DNA of 64,000 nucleotides from JAVKFY01 sp040223615 (lineage in GTDB: Bacteria; Pseudomonadota; Alphaproteobacteria; GCA-2731375): NCBI GenBank assembly GCA_040223615.1, contig JAVKFY010000054.1, forward strand, positions 1 to 64,000, read 5' to 3'. This document shows, in pieces, positions 32,557 through 42,646 of this stretch (position 1 is its first letter; the number at the start of each line of letters is the position of its first letter). Under the pieces are notes generated by a model, which was given only the letters and a program-made list of their open reading frames with translations, was not told the DNA's origin and searched no databases. The position numbers and the translations under genes are program-made.

Positions 32557-33855
32557 CTATCGTTCAGGGATAAGGCCGCGCGGCGCGAAGCGCATCACCA
32601 GCAGCAGGATTCCCCCCATCAGCAAGTAACGGGTATATGCGGCGCCGGAGATCAGGTGTTGCGTCAACCAGTGCTGGTCGTCGAGCGGTAAGGTGACAAC
32701 CTGCATGAACCAGTTGCCCAGGGGCTCGGCCTCGACCCATAGAAACCAGATAACGAAGCCGCCCAGCACCGCGCCCCAGTTATTGCCGGCGCCGCCAAGG
32801 ATGACCATCACCCAGATCAGAAATGTGTACCGCAGCGGGATGTAGCCGGTTGGCGTGAGCTGCCCGTCCAGCGTCGTCAGCATCGCCCCGGCGATGCCGC
32901 AGGTCGCGCAGCCCAGGATGAACACCTGCAGATGCCGGCCGGTCACGTCCTTGCCGAGGGCGCTGGCGGCATCGCGGTTGTCGCGGATCGCCCGCATCAT
33001 CCGCCCCCAGGGCGATCGCAGCGCGCGCTCGGCGAACCACATGACGATGGCGAGCACGAGCAGGAACAGCAGCGCATAGCTGAGTTTCACGAACAGGCCC
33101 GCCGCTTCGGAAATGTCGTCCGCGCCCAGGCTGTGCGCCAGCGCGAGAAACCAGTCGGCCTGCACCAGGTCGACCTCGTAGGGCACCGGCCGCGGCAGGC
33201 CGGTGACGTTCTTCACGCCGCGGGTCAGCCACTCCTCGTATTTGATCACGGCGATGATGATCTCGGAGATGCCCAGTGTGGCGATGGCGAGATAGTCCGC
33301 CCGCAGGCCCAGCGCGATCTTGCCGATGAACCAGGCCGCGCCTGCCGCGACCAGGCCACCAAGCGGCCACGACACCACGACCGGCAGGTTCAATCCGCCC
33401 AGGAAGCCGGTCTGCGCCGGATTGACAGCCTCGATGCTGACGCTGGCCGGCACCAGGAAGGTGGCGATCAGGAAGTAGCCGGCCACGATGAGCAGCGCGG
33501 AAGCAATGAACTTGAACGGCCTGGGCAACAGCCGGCGCGCGACCATGACCGCCGCCACCGTCGCCAGCAGGCTCAGCGCCGACAGCGCGATGTCGACGCC
33601 GCCGGCGCGCCACGCCGCGGCCACCGGCGGCACCGAGACCAGTGTCGCCGTGAGGCCACCGAGCGCGGTGAAACCCATGATGCCGACGTTGAACAGGCCG
33701 GCGTAGCCCCACTGCATGTTCACGCCGAGCGACATGATCGCGGAGATCAGGCACAGGTTCAGGATGCCGAAGGCGACGTTCCAGCTCTGGTAGAAACCGA
33801 CGCCGACCAGGAGCAGCGCCATGGCGGCATAGCAGAGCGCGACGCGCCGGCTCAT
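32557..33855 (-). CDS. livM: Branched-chain amino acid ABC transporter permease LivM
   Basis: 432 residues, start overlapping the livH stop (ATGA). About ten hydrophobic segments. LivM signatures: GVNMQWGYAGLFNVGIMGFTALGG, ADYLAIATLGISEIII, and GRMMRAIRDNRDAASALGKD, the ATPase-contact loop. The periplasmic/middle part is longer than in E. coli LivM. Imports branched-chain amino acids or similar small amides together with LivH. Confidence 0.93.
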   Translation of the reverse strand: MSRRVALCYAAMALLLVGVGFYQSWNVAFGILNLCLISAIMSLGVNMQWGYAGLFNVGIMGFTALGGLTATLVSVPPVAAAWRAGGVDIALSALSLLATVAAVMVARRLLPRPFKFIASALLIVAGYFLIATFLVPASVSIEAVNPAQTGFLGGLNLPVVVSWPLGGLVAAGAAWFIGKIALGLRADYLAIATLGISEIIIAVIKYEEWLTRGVKNVTGLPRPVPYEVDLVQADWFLALAHSLGADDISEAAGLFVKLSYALLFLLVLAIVMWFAERALRSPWGRMMRAIRDNRDAASALGKDVTGRHLQVFILGCATCGIAGAMLTTLDGQLTPTGYIPLRYTFLIWVMVILGGAGNNWGAVLGGFVIWFLWVEAEPLGNWFMQVVTLPLDDQHWLTQHLISGAAYTRYLLMGGILLLVMRFAPRGLIPER

Positions 33856-34862
33856 ATCACCTTGCCCCGGATGATACCGGTCGGCTTGATCAGCAGCACG
33901 GCGACCAGAATGATGAACGAGACGGCGAACTTGTAGTCCGTCGACAGCAGCTGGACCAGGCCCTCCGGCGCCCACTCCGTCGGGACCAGGTAAGTCAGGA
34001 ACTTCTTGAACGCATAGGTCACCGTGACTTCGGAATAGGCAACGATGAAGGCGCCGAGGATGGCGCCGACGGGCTGACCGATGCCGCCGAGGATGGTCGC
34101 GGCGAAGATCGGCAGCAGTATCTGCAGGAAGATGAACGGCTTGTAGCTCTTGTCGAGGCCATAGAGCGCGCCGGCGACCGTGGCCAACGCCGCCGCGATG
34201 ATCCAGGCGAACATCACGACGCGCTCCGGATCGACGCCGCACAGCAGCGCCAGATCCTCGTCATCGGAATAGGCCCGCATCGCCTTGCCGGCACGGGTCT
34301 TCTGCAGGAACCAGAACAGCGCCGCCATCAGGACGACGGCGATGACCACGGTGATCACCTGCGTCTGCTTGATCGCGATCCCCTCGCGCAACCCGGTCGC
34401 CGCCTTGGACTCGCGCGCGGTGATCAGGAAACGGGCGCCATCGGCGAAGGTCTGGTCATCGGGGCCGATGATGATGCGGATCAGGCCGGCGAAGACGAAC
34501 ATCACGCCGACGGAGACGATGGCGAAGATGATCGGGTTGGCGCGTCGCCGGCGATAAAAGCGAAACACGGCGCGGTCGGTGAGCAGCATCATGGCGACCG
34601 CGGCGAGAATGCCGACCGGCAGGGCCAGCAGCGCCGTCGGCAGCGGGGCGATGCTCACGCCCAGCCCTTGCAGGAACCAGGTGAACAGGATCGTCGCCAT
34701 GGCGCCGAACGACATCAACTCGCCGTGCGAGAAGTTGGCGAACCGCAGGATGCCGAAGATCAGCGTCGCCCCGAGCGCGCCCAATGCGAGCTGAGCGCCA
34801 TAGGCGGTCGCCGGCACGGCGACGAAATTGGCGAACAGGGCCAGGGCGTTGAGGACGTCCAT
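33852..34862 (-). CDS. livH: Branched-chain amino acid ABC transporter permease LivH
   Basis: 336 residues with eight or so membrane segments. Signatures: GALGATLIFGILRFANFSHGELMSFGA at the N-terminus and KAMRAYSDDEDLALLCGVDPERV, the coupling loop, in the middle; GAILGAFIVAYSEV near the end. It overlaps livM by four bases and directly abuts livF. Confidence 0.93.
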   Translation of the reverse strand: MDVLNALALFANFVAVPATAYGAQLALGALGATLIFGILRFANFSHGELMSFGAMATILFTWFLQGLGVSIAPLPTALLALPVGILAAVAMMLLTDRAVFRFYRRRRANPIIFAIVSVGVMFVFAGLIRIIIGPDDQTFADGARFLITARESKAATGLREGIAIKQTQVITVVIAVVLMAALFWFLQKTRAGKAMRAYSDDEDLALLCGVDPERVVMFAWIIAAALATVAGALYGLDKSYKPFIFLQILLPIFAATILGGIGQPVGAILGAFIVAYSEVTVTYAFKKFLTYLVPTEWAPEGLVQLLSTDYKFAVSFIILVAVLLIKPTGIIRGKVI

Positions 34863-35563
34863 CTAGCCGCCCAGGAAGGAACGCCGGACTTCGTCGTTGG
34901 CCAACAGGGCCTCGCCGGTGTCGGTGAAGCGGTTCTGGCCCTGCACCAGGACGAAGCCGCGATCCGCGATCTCCAGCGCCTGGCGGGCGTTCTGCTCGAC
35001 CATCAGGATGGCAATACCGGTCTTGGCGACCTCCAGAATGCGGTCGAACAGTTCGTCCATCACGATCGGCGACACGCCGGCCGTCGGCTCGTCGAGCATC
35101 AGCAGGCTGGGCTTGGTCATCAACGCGCGTCCGACGGCAACCTGCTGGCGCTGGCCGCCGGACAGCTCGCCCGCCGGCTGGGCGCGCTTCTCCTCCAGCG
35201 CGGGGAACAGACCGTAGACCTGCCGCATGGTTTCGGAGATGTCGTCATCGCGGATATAGGCCCCCATTTCGAGATTTTCCTCGACGGTCATGGTCATGAA
35301 CACATTGCGGTTCTGCGGCACGAAGGCCATGCCGCACGCCACCCGGTCCTGTGGCGGCATCGTGGTGATGTCGCGCTCGCCCAGCCGCACTTCCCCTCTG
35401 CGCAGGTTGAGCATGCCCATGATCGCCTTCATCGCCGTCGACTTGCCGGCGCCGTTTGGGCCGACGACGACGGCGATCTCGCCCTCGTCCACGGTGATCG
35501 TGCAGTCCTCAATGATGTCGGCGCCACCGTAGCCACCGGTCATGTTGGTCGCGGAAAGGTAGC

Positions 35564-35567
<4 letters not shown>
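34863..35567 (-). CDS. livF: Branched-chain amino acid ABC transporter ATPase LivF
   Basis: 234 residues. Walker A GPNGAGKSTAMKAIMG (about 37-52), Q-loop in FVPQNRNVF, signature LSGGQRQQVAVGRALM, Walker B LLMLDEPTAGVSP, and the H-loop region VEQNARQAL, which carries Gln/Asn as in LivF rather than the usual His. Its start overlaps the livG stop by four bases. Confidence 0.93.
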
Positions 35568-36361
<794 letters not shown>

Positions 36362-36365
36362 GCAA

Positions 36366-36395
36366 GAGACGGCCAGGACATGTCCCGGCCGTCTC
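36366..36395 (-). promoter_or_regulatory. Strong hairpin between livK and livG
   Basis: GAGACGGCC pairs with GGCCGTCTC around an inner perfect stem GGACA/TGTCC, in total about 14 pairs. No T-run follows on the minus strand. Hairpins here usually protect the binding-protein message or partly stop transcription, giving more binding protein than transporter. Confidence 0.6.
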
Positions 36396-36420
36396 TCTCA
36401 ACCAACCGGAATCAGCCGGC

Positions 36421-37605
36421 TCAGTGGTACTTCACGGTCGTGAACTTGCCGCCCTTGACCTCCGACTCGCGGAAGCTGCCGGCCGACTCGCCCGGGCCGA
36501 TCAGCTCCACCGCGGAGCCGCCGACGTAGTCGATGTCGCCGCCCTCGGCCAGGATCTTCAGCGCCTTGGCCAGCTCGCCCGGGAAGATCTTCTCGCCCGG
36601 CGCGTTCGCCACCTTCAACACGTGGTCCTTGTAGACCGCGCTGTCGGTCGAGCCGGCCGATTGCATCGCCAGCAGCAGCAGAGCCGAGGCGTCGTAGCAC
36701 TCAGGCACGTACGGGTCGTCGCCCTTGAATCCCTTGCCCTCGGTCATTTTGGCCATCATCGAGGCGCCCGGGCTGTCGGTGCCGGGGTTGGTGCCGATCG
36801 ATCCGTCCAGGTCACTGCCGAAATTGTCGGTCAGCGACTCGCCGACCATGCCGTCGGGCAACATGAACGAGTCGAAGGCGCCGGTGTCGAGCGCAGCCTG
36901 GATGATGCCCTTGCCGCCCTGGTCGAGATAGCCGGCGACGATCAGGATGTCGCCCCCGGCCGCGGCCAGCGTGGCGACTTCGGCCGAGTAGTCGGCCTTG
37001 CCGTCCTCGTGTCCGGCCACCGCGGTGATCTTGCCGCCCTTGTTCTCGAAGGCGGCCTGGATCGCGTCGGCCAGACCCTTGCCGTAGTCGTTGTTGGTAT
37101 AGGTCAGCGCGGCCGACTTGATACCCTTGCCGGTCAGGATTTCGGCGATGATCTCGCCCTGGCGCGCGTCGGACGGCGCGGTGCGGAAGAACAGGCCGTC
37201 ATCCTCGATGGTGGACAGCGCCGGCGACGTCGCCGACGGCGAGATCATCACGATGCCGTTCGGCCGCACCACGTTGTTCAACACCGCGGTGGTCGCGCCG
37301 GAGCAGGTGGCGCCGACGATGCCGACCACGCCCTCCGAGGTGATCAGGCGCTCGGCTGCGGCGGTTGCGGCGCCCGCATCGACGCAGGTGCTGTCGCCGC
37401 GCACCGAGACGACCTTCTTGCCGCCGAGGAACAGGCCGCTGTCGGATATCTCCTTGATCGCCATCTCGCCGCCCAGCGCCATCGGCGCCACCAGCGATTC
37501 CGTCGGGCCGGTGAAGCCCTGCAGCATGCCCACCTTGACGTCCTGCGCGACCGCCGGTGAGCTCGCTACCGCCGTTATGAACAACGCGGATAGGAATCGT
37601 TTCAT
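36421..37605 (-). CDS. livK: Branched-chain amino acid-type periplasmic binding protein
   Basis: 394 residues. The start ATG is chosen because AGGGAGG stands 7 bases upstream; an ATG two codons earlier is too close to it. Signal peptide 1-20 (MKRFLSALFITAVASSPAVA). Type I periplasmic-binding fold: QGFTGPTESLVAPMALGGEM, GDSTCVDAGAATAAAERLI, VNNDYG-like TYTNNDYGKGLADAIQAAF. First gene of the operon; delivers substrate to LivHM. The exact ligand (Leu/Ile/Val, amide or urea) cannot be told. Confidence 0.92.
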   Translation of the reverse strand: MKRFLSALFITAVASSPAVAQDVKVGMLQGFTGPTESLVAPMALGGEMAIKEISDSGLFLGGKKVVSVRGDSTCVDAGAATAAAERLITSEGVVGIVGATCSGATTAVLNNVVRPNGIVMISPSATSPALSTIEDDGLFFRTAPSDARQGEIIAEILTGKGIKSAALTYTNNDYGKGLADAIQAAFENKGGKITAVAGHEDGKADYSAEVATLAAAGGDILIVAGYLDQGGKGIIQAALDTGAFDSFMLPDGMVGESLTDNFGSDLDGSIGTNPGTDSPGASMMAKMTEGKGFKGDDPYVPECYDASALLLLAMQSAGSTDSAVYKDHVLKVANAPGEKIFPGELAKALKILAEGGDIDYVGGSAVELIGPGESAGSFRESEVKGGKFTTVKYH

Positions 37606-37986
37606 CGTCATACCTCCCTGGAATTCGTTAACCGTTCGGCGCAAGTCATTCGCCGGACAACTGCATGGCGGTGACAAGGCTTGCTGCACCCTAGGAAATC
37701 CTGACGCGGAAATCGAGGCCCCGGACGTCCGGAATGCTCCCGGAAGCCGACATCACCCTCGACGCCGATTTCAGCCGAGTCTGGCCGAGAACGGCCCATC
37801 ATCGTTCTCTGCTGTTCTTCGTCGATGGCGCCGGACGGGTTGCCCCTCGGCTGCTTCGCGCTCGAAACTCGGTCGGCTTGAGGGACGGTACCGAACCCGG
37901 TCGTGATGCGGGGTAGGTCCACATCGCCGAATGGATACATTCGACCCCGATCATTTTCTCGGTTCTTGCGCAAGGAGTGTGTATTC
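37606..37986. other. Divergent intergenic region before livK and the DUF1330 gene
   Basis: 381 bases with no gene I can support. It must contain the liv promoter and the promoter of the DUF1330 gene. Open frames on both strands lack ribosome sites. Confidence 0.4.
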
Positions 37987-38274
37987 GTGCCAAAGGGATA
38001 TTGGATCGGACACATCACAGTGAAGGATCCCGACGCTTATGAACGCTACAAGTCAGCGAACTCAGTCCCTTTCGAGAAATATGGTGGGCGGTTCCTGGTC
38101 AGGGGCGGCCAGTTTCAATGCTTGGCTGGCCAGGCCCGAGAACGCCACGTCGTGATCGAATTCGACAGTCTTGAGACTGCCCTCGCTTGCTACAATTCGC
38201 CAGAGTACCGTGAGGCGCAAAAGTATCAGACAGGCTCCAGCGAGAACGATATCATCGTCATCGAGGGCATCTGA
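37987..38274 (+). CDS. DUF1330 protein
   Basis: 95 residues starting with GTG (VPKGYWIGHITVKDPD); AAGGAG lies about 9 bases upstream, whereas the longer frame has no ribosome site. Dimeric ferredoxin-like fold family: AYERYKSANSVPFEKYGGRFLVRGG, VVIEFDSLETALACYNSPEYR. Function unknown. Convergent with the sugar ABC operon. Confidence 0.9.
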   Translation: MPKGYWIGHITVKDPDAYERYKSANSVPFEKYGGRFLVRGGQFQCLAGQARERHVVIEFDSLETALACYNSPEYREAQKYQTGSSENDIIVIEGI

Positions 38275-38299
38275 CGCATCGCTGCTTGAGGGCGTCACC

Positions 38300-39373
38300 T
38301 TAAGACAAATTCAACGCTGTGGTCGGGTCGAAGTAGTGCATCTTCTCGCATTGCAGTTCGAAGCTGACGGCCTCGCCGATCGCGACTCGAGCCGTTCCCG
38401 GTAGAGTCGCATTCAGCAGGTGGTCGTTGACCTTCAGGGTTACGATCTGCTCGACGCCGTGATTCTCGACGTGGTGTACCTGCCCGCGAACCGGAAGATC
38501 CTGGCCAATCCGGACATTCTCGGAACGGATACCCAGCTTGAGCTTCGCACCATTCGCAACGCGTGACTTGATCGTATCGTCTAGCGCTGCGCCATAGGCG
38601 CCAGACAACGCGCGCACCTGACCGCCGGCGATCTCGCCATCGAAGACGTTCATCGCCGGAGAACCGATGAACGTCGCGACGAATATGTCGCGCGGGTGGT
38701 TGTAGATTTCCTGCGGTGTTGCCACCTGGGCAATGCGCCCTTCATTCATCACCGCGACCCGGTCGCCCATCGACATCGCCTCGACCTGATCGTGCGTGAC
38801 GAACAAGAAGGTCGACCGAAGCTGCATCTGCAGGTCCTTCAGCTCCGCGCGCAGGAGCTCGCGCAGCTTCGCATCGAGGTTGGACAGCGGTTCGTCCATC
38901 AGGAAGGCACGTGGCTCGCGGACGATGGCCCGGCCAATCGAGACACGTTGCATTTCGCCGCCAGACAGTTTGTCGGTCTTGCGGTCAAGCAGGTGCTCGA
39001 TACGTAGTATTGATGCTGCCCGGGCGACCCGCTCTTCGATCTCGCCCTGGCTCTGCTTGCGAATCTTGGACTTGAGCGGAAACGCCAGGTTCTCGCGCAC
39101 GGTGTAGCGCGGATAGAGCGAGTAGTACTGGAAGACCAGGGCAATGTCGCGCTCGGCAGGGCTCCAGTCAGCCACGTCTGCGCCGTCGATGTCGATGCGA
39201 CCGGCGTCGGGCCGCTCCAGCCCGACGATGAGGCGCAATGTCGTTGTCTTCCCCGCGCCTGTCGGCCCGAGCAGCACAAAGAACTCGCCATCGCCAACCG
39301 TCAACGACAGCTCTGACACGGCGCGGTTCGCCCCGTAGGCCTTGGTAACGCCCTCCAGCTTGATCTCAGCCAT
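38300..39373 (-). CDS. Carbohydrate-type ABC transporter ATPase, second of a pair
   Basis: 357 residues, MalK/UgpC layout: Walker A LLGPTGAGKTTTLR, signature LSGGEMQRVSIGRAIV, Walker B FLMDEPLSNLDAKL, H-loop VTHDQVEAMSMGDR, then a C-terminal OB-fold regulatory domain (about 240-357). It overlaps the end of the first ATPase gene by eight bases. Systems with two different ATPases are typical of glycerol or polyol importers of the GlpST type. Confidence 0.92.
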   Translation of the reverse strand: MAEIKLEGVTKAYGANRAVSELSLTVGDGEFFVLLGPTGAGKTTTLRLIVGLERPDAGRIDIDGADVADWSPAERDIALVFQYYSLYPRYTVRENLAFPLKSKIRKQSQGEIEERVARAASILRIEHLLDRKTDKLSGGEMQRVSIGRAIVREPRAFLMDEPLSNLDAKLRELLRAELKDLQMQLRSTFLFVTHDQVEAMSMGDRVAVMNEGRIAQVATPQEIYNHPRDIFVATFIGSPAMNVFDGEIAGGQVRALSGAYGAALDDTIKSRVANGAKLKLGIRSENVRIGQDLPVRGQVHHVENHGVEQIVTLKVNDHLLNATLPGTARVAIGEAVSFELQCEKMHYFDPTTALNLS

Positions 39374-40487
39374 GGCCGCCGTCCTGTTCGATGCGCAACG
39401 CCCGTTCCGTCTCGACGTCGAAAAAGTGCGTGCTGGTTTCGTCGAGGCGGGCCCAAACCGTGCTGCCAGCGGTCACGTAGCCGCTACTGGTGCGGGCTCG
39501 CATCAGCTTGTCGCCGAACTTCAGGTCGACAATATCGTAGGCGCCGAGCGGCTCGATGATATGCGCCTCGACCGGAACGCTGTCCGGAGCCTCGTGATGT
39601 TCGACCAGGATGTTCTCGGGCCGGATACCAACCAGCACATCGGCTCGGTCGCAGCCTTCAGCAGCCAACTTGCGGCGCAAATCGGCCGCGAAGGGCAAGG
39701 GTGCCGCGCCGCCCTCGAAGGTCACCATCGTGCGGTCGTCCTCGGTCGACAGCGTCGCCGACGCCACGTTCATGACCGGGCTGCCGATGAACTGCGCGAC
39801 GAACAGGTTGGCCGGGCGGTGGTAGACCTCGACCGGCGTGCCAACCTGCTGCAGCACGCCTTCGTGCATCACCGCGATGCGGTCGGCCAGCGAGGTGGCC
39901 TCGACCTGATCGTGCGTCACATAGATGCTGGTGCTCTCGTTCTCCATGTGCAGACGCTTCAGCTCGACGCGCATTTCGGCTCGAAGCTTGGCGTCGAGGG
40001 CGCCAATCGGCTCGTCCATCAGCAGCGCCTTCGGTCGACGCACCAGCGCGCGGCCGATGGCGACGCGCTGCATGTCGCCGCCCGACAGCGCTGATGGCCG
40101 CCTGTCGAGCAGGTGCTCGATCTGCAATGCGGAAGCCACTTCTTGTACCCGTCGCCGGACCTCAGCGCCGCTCTCACGGGTCGCGCGTAGCGGAAAGGCG
40201 ATGTTCTGGTAGGCCGTGAGATGTGGGTAGAGCGCGAACAGCTGGAACACGAAGGCGATATCACGTTCACCCGGCCGCCTGTCCTGTACCGGTACGTCGT
40301 CGACCCGAATCTCGCCAGCGTCAATCTCCTCAAGCCCGGCAATGGCGCGTAGCGTTGTGGTCTTGCCACAACCCGACTGTCCGAGCAGGACGACGAACTC
40401 CTTGTGCCTGATCTCGAGGTTCAACTTGCGAATGACATGGTTGTCGCCGAAGAACTTGTCGATGTCGCGAAGCACGATGTCAGCCAT
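39366..40487 (-). CDS. Carbohydrate-type ABC transporter ATPase, first of a pair
   Basis: 373 residues: Walker A LLGQSGCGKTTTLRAIAG, signature LSGGDMQRVAIGRALV, Walker B LLMDEPIGALDAKL, H-loop VTHDQVEATSLADR, C-terminal OB domain. Both ATPases read GGDMQR or GGEMQR instead of GGQQQR. Follows the 61-residue membrane protein by 6 bases and is coupled to the second ATPase. Confidence 0.92.
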   Translation of the reverse strand: MADIVLRDIDKFFGDNHVIRKLNLEIRHKEFVVLLGQSGCGKTTTLRAIAGLEEIDAGEIRVDDVPVQDRRPGERDIAFVFQLFALYPHLTAYQNIAFPLRATRESGAEVRRRVQEVASALQIEHLLDRRPSALSGGDMQRVAIGRALVRRPKALLMDEPIGALDAKLRAEMRVELKRLHMENESTSIYVTHDQVEATSLADRIAVMHEGVLQQVGTPVEVYHRPANLFVAQFIGSPVMNVASATLSTEDDRTMVTFEGGAAPLPFAADLRRKLAAEGCDRADVLVGIRPENILVEHHEAPDSVPVEAHIIEPLGAYDIVDLKFGDKLMRARTSSGYVTAGSTVWARLDETSTHFFDVETERALRIEQDGGHG

Positions 40488-40493
40488 GGCCGA

Positions 40494-40679
40494 TCAATCC
40501 TCTGGACCCGGCTTGATGTGCGAGAACACGATGAAGCCGACCAGGCCGAGCAACGTGATGGTGACGCCGTAGCGATGCAGCAGCTCGACCCAGGGCTGCA
40601 CCAGCGCGACGATGCCGAAGACCATCACCCACTGCGACGTCGGTTCCAGATAGCGCGCGCTGATCTGCTTGAAGCTCAT
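40494..40679 (-). CDS. Tiny membrane protein in the ABC operon
   Basis: 61 residues from MSFKQISARYLEP with two adjacent hydrophobic stretches (about 17-35 and 38-55). It fits tightly between the permease and ATPase genes (10 and 6 bases). Its position resembles the DUF2160 protein of glycerol importers, but it is shorter and I cannot confirm homology. Possibly an accessory subunit. Confidence 0.65.
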   Translation of the reverse strand: MSFKQISARYLEPTSQWVMVFGIVALVQPWVELLHRYGVTITLLGLVGFIVFSHIKPGPED

Positions 40680-40689
40680 CGCCGCCTCG

Positions 40690-41646
40690 CTACTTGCGGA
40701 TCGCGCCAAATGTGACGCCGCGCAGCAGATGCTTGCGCAGGGCGAAAGTGAAGATCGCCACCGGCAACAGGAACAGCACCGTGCCAGCTGCGATGGTCGT
40801 CCAGTCGGTGAGGCCTGAGCCGACCTGCGCCGGTATGAACGGCGGTGCCGTTTGCGCCCGGCGATTGGTCATGATCAGCGCAAAGGCGTACTCATTCCAG
40901 GCAATGATGAAGCTGAAGACGGCGGTCGCGGCGATGCCCGTGGTCGCCTCGGGCAGGACGATCTTGAAGAACGCCTGCATGCGCGTGTAGCCGTCGACCA
41001 GCGCCGCTTCCTCGTACTCCTTCGGGATCTCGTCGATGAATCCCTTCATCAGCCAAACCGCGAAGGACAGGTTGAACGCGGTATAGAGGATGATCAGGCC
41101 GATGTGCGAGTCGGTCATACCGAAGAAGCGGTACATCAGGAACATGGGAATCGCGACCACCACCGGCGGCAGCATGCGGGTCGAAAGGATGAAGAACATC
41201 CAGTCGTTCTCGCCCGGCACCCGAAATCGCGAGAAGCCGTAGGCGGTAAGCGTGCCCATGCCGACCGCCAGGATGGTGCTGGTGATGGCGATGATCAGGC
41301 TATTCATGAAGCGGTCGGGGTAGGCCGAAAGCAGCAGGTCGCCCTTTACCCGCAACACCCGTTCGCCGCCGTCGTAAATCCGTTGTTCCCACCATGGCGC
41401 GGCATCGTAAACCTCATCGCTTGGTGGTTTGCGCAACTGGACCCGCTTGGTGAACAGCTTGACGAAGGCGGTCAGCTCCGGCTCGAAGAATACCGTCGGC
41501 GGCACTGAGGTCGCCTGCGAGCGTGGCTTGAAGGCGGTCGACGATATCCAGTAGATCGGCGACAGGAAGATGATCGTCACGACGATGACGACGGCGATCG
41601 CCACCTTGTTGAGAACTCGCTGGCGCGGCGACTTGACGGCAGCCAT
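40690..41646 (-). CDS. Sugar-type ABC transporter permease, MalG-like
   Basis: 318 residues with six membrane segments. The ATPase-contact motif reads EEAALVDGYTRMQAFFKIVLPEATTGI (EAA loop, about 208-235). An unusual periplasmic insertion between the first and second spans (about 45-110) is longer than in MalG. Upstream neighbour is one base away; operon. Confidence 0.9.
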   Translation of the reverse strand: MAAVKSPRQRVLNKVAIAVVIVVTIIFLSPIYWISSTAFKPRSQATSVPPTVFFEPELTAFVKLFTKRVQLRKPPSDEVYDAAPWWEQRIYDGGERVLRVKGDLLLSAYPDRFMNSLIIAITSTILAVGMGTLTAYGFSRFRVPGENDWMFFILSTRMLPPVVVAIPMFLMYRFFGMTDSHIGLIILYTAFNLSFAVWLMKGFIDEIPKEYEEAALVDGYTRMQAFFKIVLPEATTGIAATAVFSFIIAWNEYAFALIMTNRRAQTAPPFIPAQVGSGLTDWTTIAAGTVLFLLPVAIFTFALRKHLLRGVTFGAIRK

Positions 41647-41647
41647 G

Positions 41648-42541
41648 TCAGCGCTCCTTCACCTTGTTCAGGTATTTCACGTAGATGTTGGTGATCGCGA
41701 CGACGACGATCAGCACGATGTAGGCGAGCGCGCTGGAGCGACCTGTCTGCCATTCCTGGAATGCCATCTTGTACAGCCGTATCGAGATCATCTCGGTGGT
41801 CGGCTGTCCGCTCATGATGAATGCGATGTCGAAGGTCTTGAACGCCTCCATGGTGCGGAAGATGATCGCGATCAGCAAGATCGGCGCCATCAGCGGCAGT
41901 GTGATACGGGTAAAGGTGTACCAGCTGCTCGCCCGATCGATTGCCGCCGCTTCGTATAGGTGCTGCGGTACCGCCGACAGACCGGCGAGCGACAGCAGCA
42001 TCACGAACGGCGCCCACATCCAGATGTCGGTGATCGCCACGGCGTAGAGCGCGACGTCGGGGTCGGAAAGCCATTCAAATCGACCGATCCCGAGGACGTG
42101 GTTGATCGGCCCCCACGACGGGTCGTAGAGCAACTTCCAGAACAGCCCCACGACGGCCATCGACATCATCATCGGCAGCAACAACAGCGTGGTCAGCAAC
42201 CCCTTGAGATAGAACTCGCGGTTCAGCAGCAACGCCATGCCGAAGCCGACGATGACTTGGCCGCCGACCGACACGACGACGTAGTGCGCGGTGACGGTCA
42301 GGTTCCGCCAAATATTCGGATCGGCCAGCAGATCGCGGTAGTTCTGCAGCCCGACCCAGTTCACCGGATCGTTGACCGAAGCGCGGAAGTCGGTGAACGA
42401 GTAACCAAGCGAATAGATCAACGGAAAGATGTTGAAGATGATCAGAAATGCGATCGTCGGAATAATGAACAGGTTGCGAATGGCGATGTCGCTCAGCCCA
42501 CTCGCCGCCGCCCGTGATTTCGGGTCCAGTCGCGCGATCAT
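41648..42541 (-). CDS. Sugar-type ABC transporter permease, MalF-like
   Basis: 297 residues starting at MIARLDPKSRAAASG after a GGGGAGG site. Six membrane segments, EAA loop LYEAAAIDRASSWYTFTRITLPLMAP. Pairs with the MalG-like permease to form the channel. Confidence 0.9.
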   Translation of the reverse strand: MIARLDPKSRAAASGLSDIAIRNLFIIPTIAFLIIFNIFPLIYSLGYSFTDFRASVNDPVNWVGLQNYRDLLADPNIWRNLTVTAHYVVVSVGGQVIVGFGMALLLNREFYLKGLLTTLLLLPMMMSMAVVGLFWKLLYDPSWGPINHVLGIGRFEWLSDPDVALYAVAITDIWMWAPFVMLLSLAGLSAVPQHLYEAAAIDRASSWYTFTRITLPLMAPILLIAIIFRTMEAFKTFDIAFIMSGQPTTEMISIRLYKMAFQEWQTGRSSALAYIVLIVVVAITNIYVKYLNKVKER

Positions 42542-42597
42542 CGCTTTGCTTGCCTCCCCCTGGGCCCGGCGCTGACCGGACTCTCTCGACCGCACAC

Positions 42598-42624
42598 ACC
42601 GGAGAGGCGCGATGCCTCTCCGGT
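42598..42624 (-). promoter_or_regulatory. Perfect 11-bp hairpin after the binding-protein gene
   Basis: ACCGGAGAGGC and GCCTCTCCGGT flank a five-base loop (gcgat), 23 bases after the binding-protein stop codon and before the first permease gene. Same position as the livK-livG hairpin. Confidence 0.6.
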
Positions 42625-42646
42625 GCATGGCTACCGGCGCTATTCG

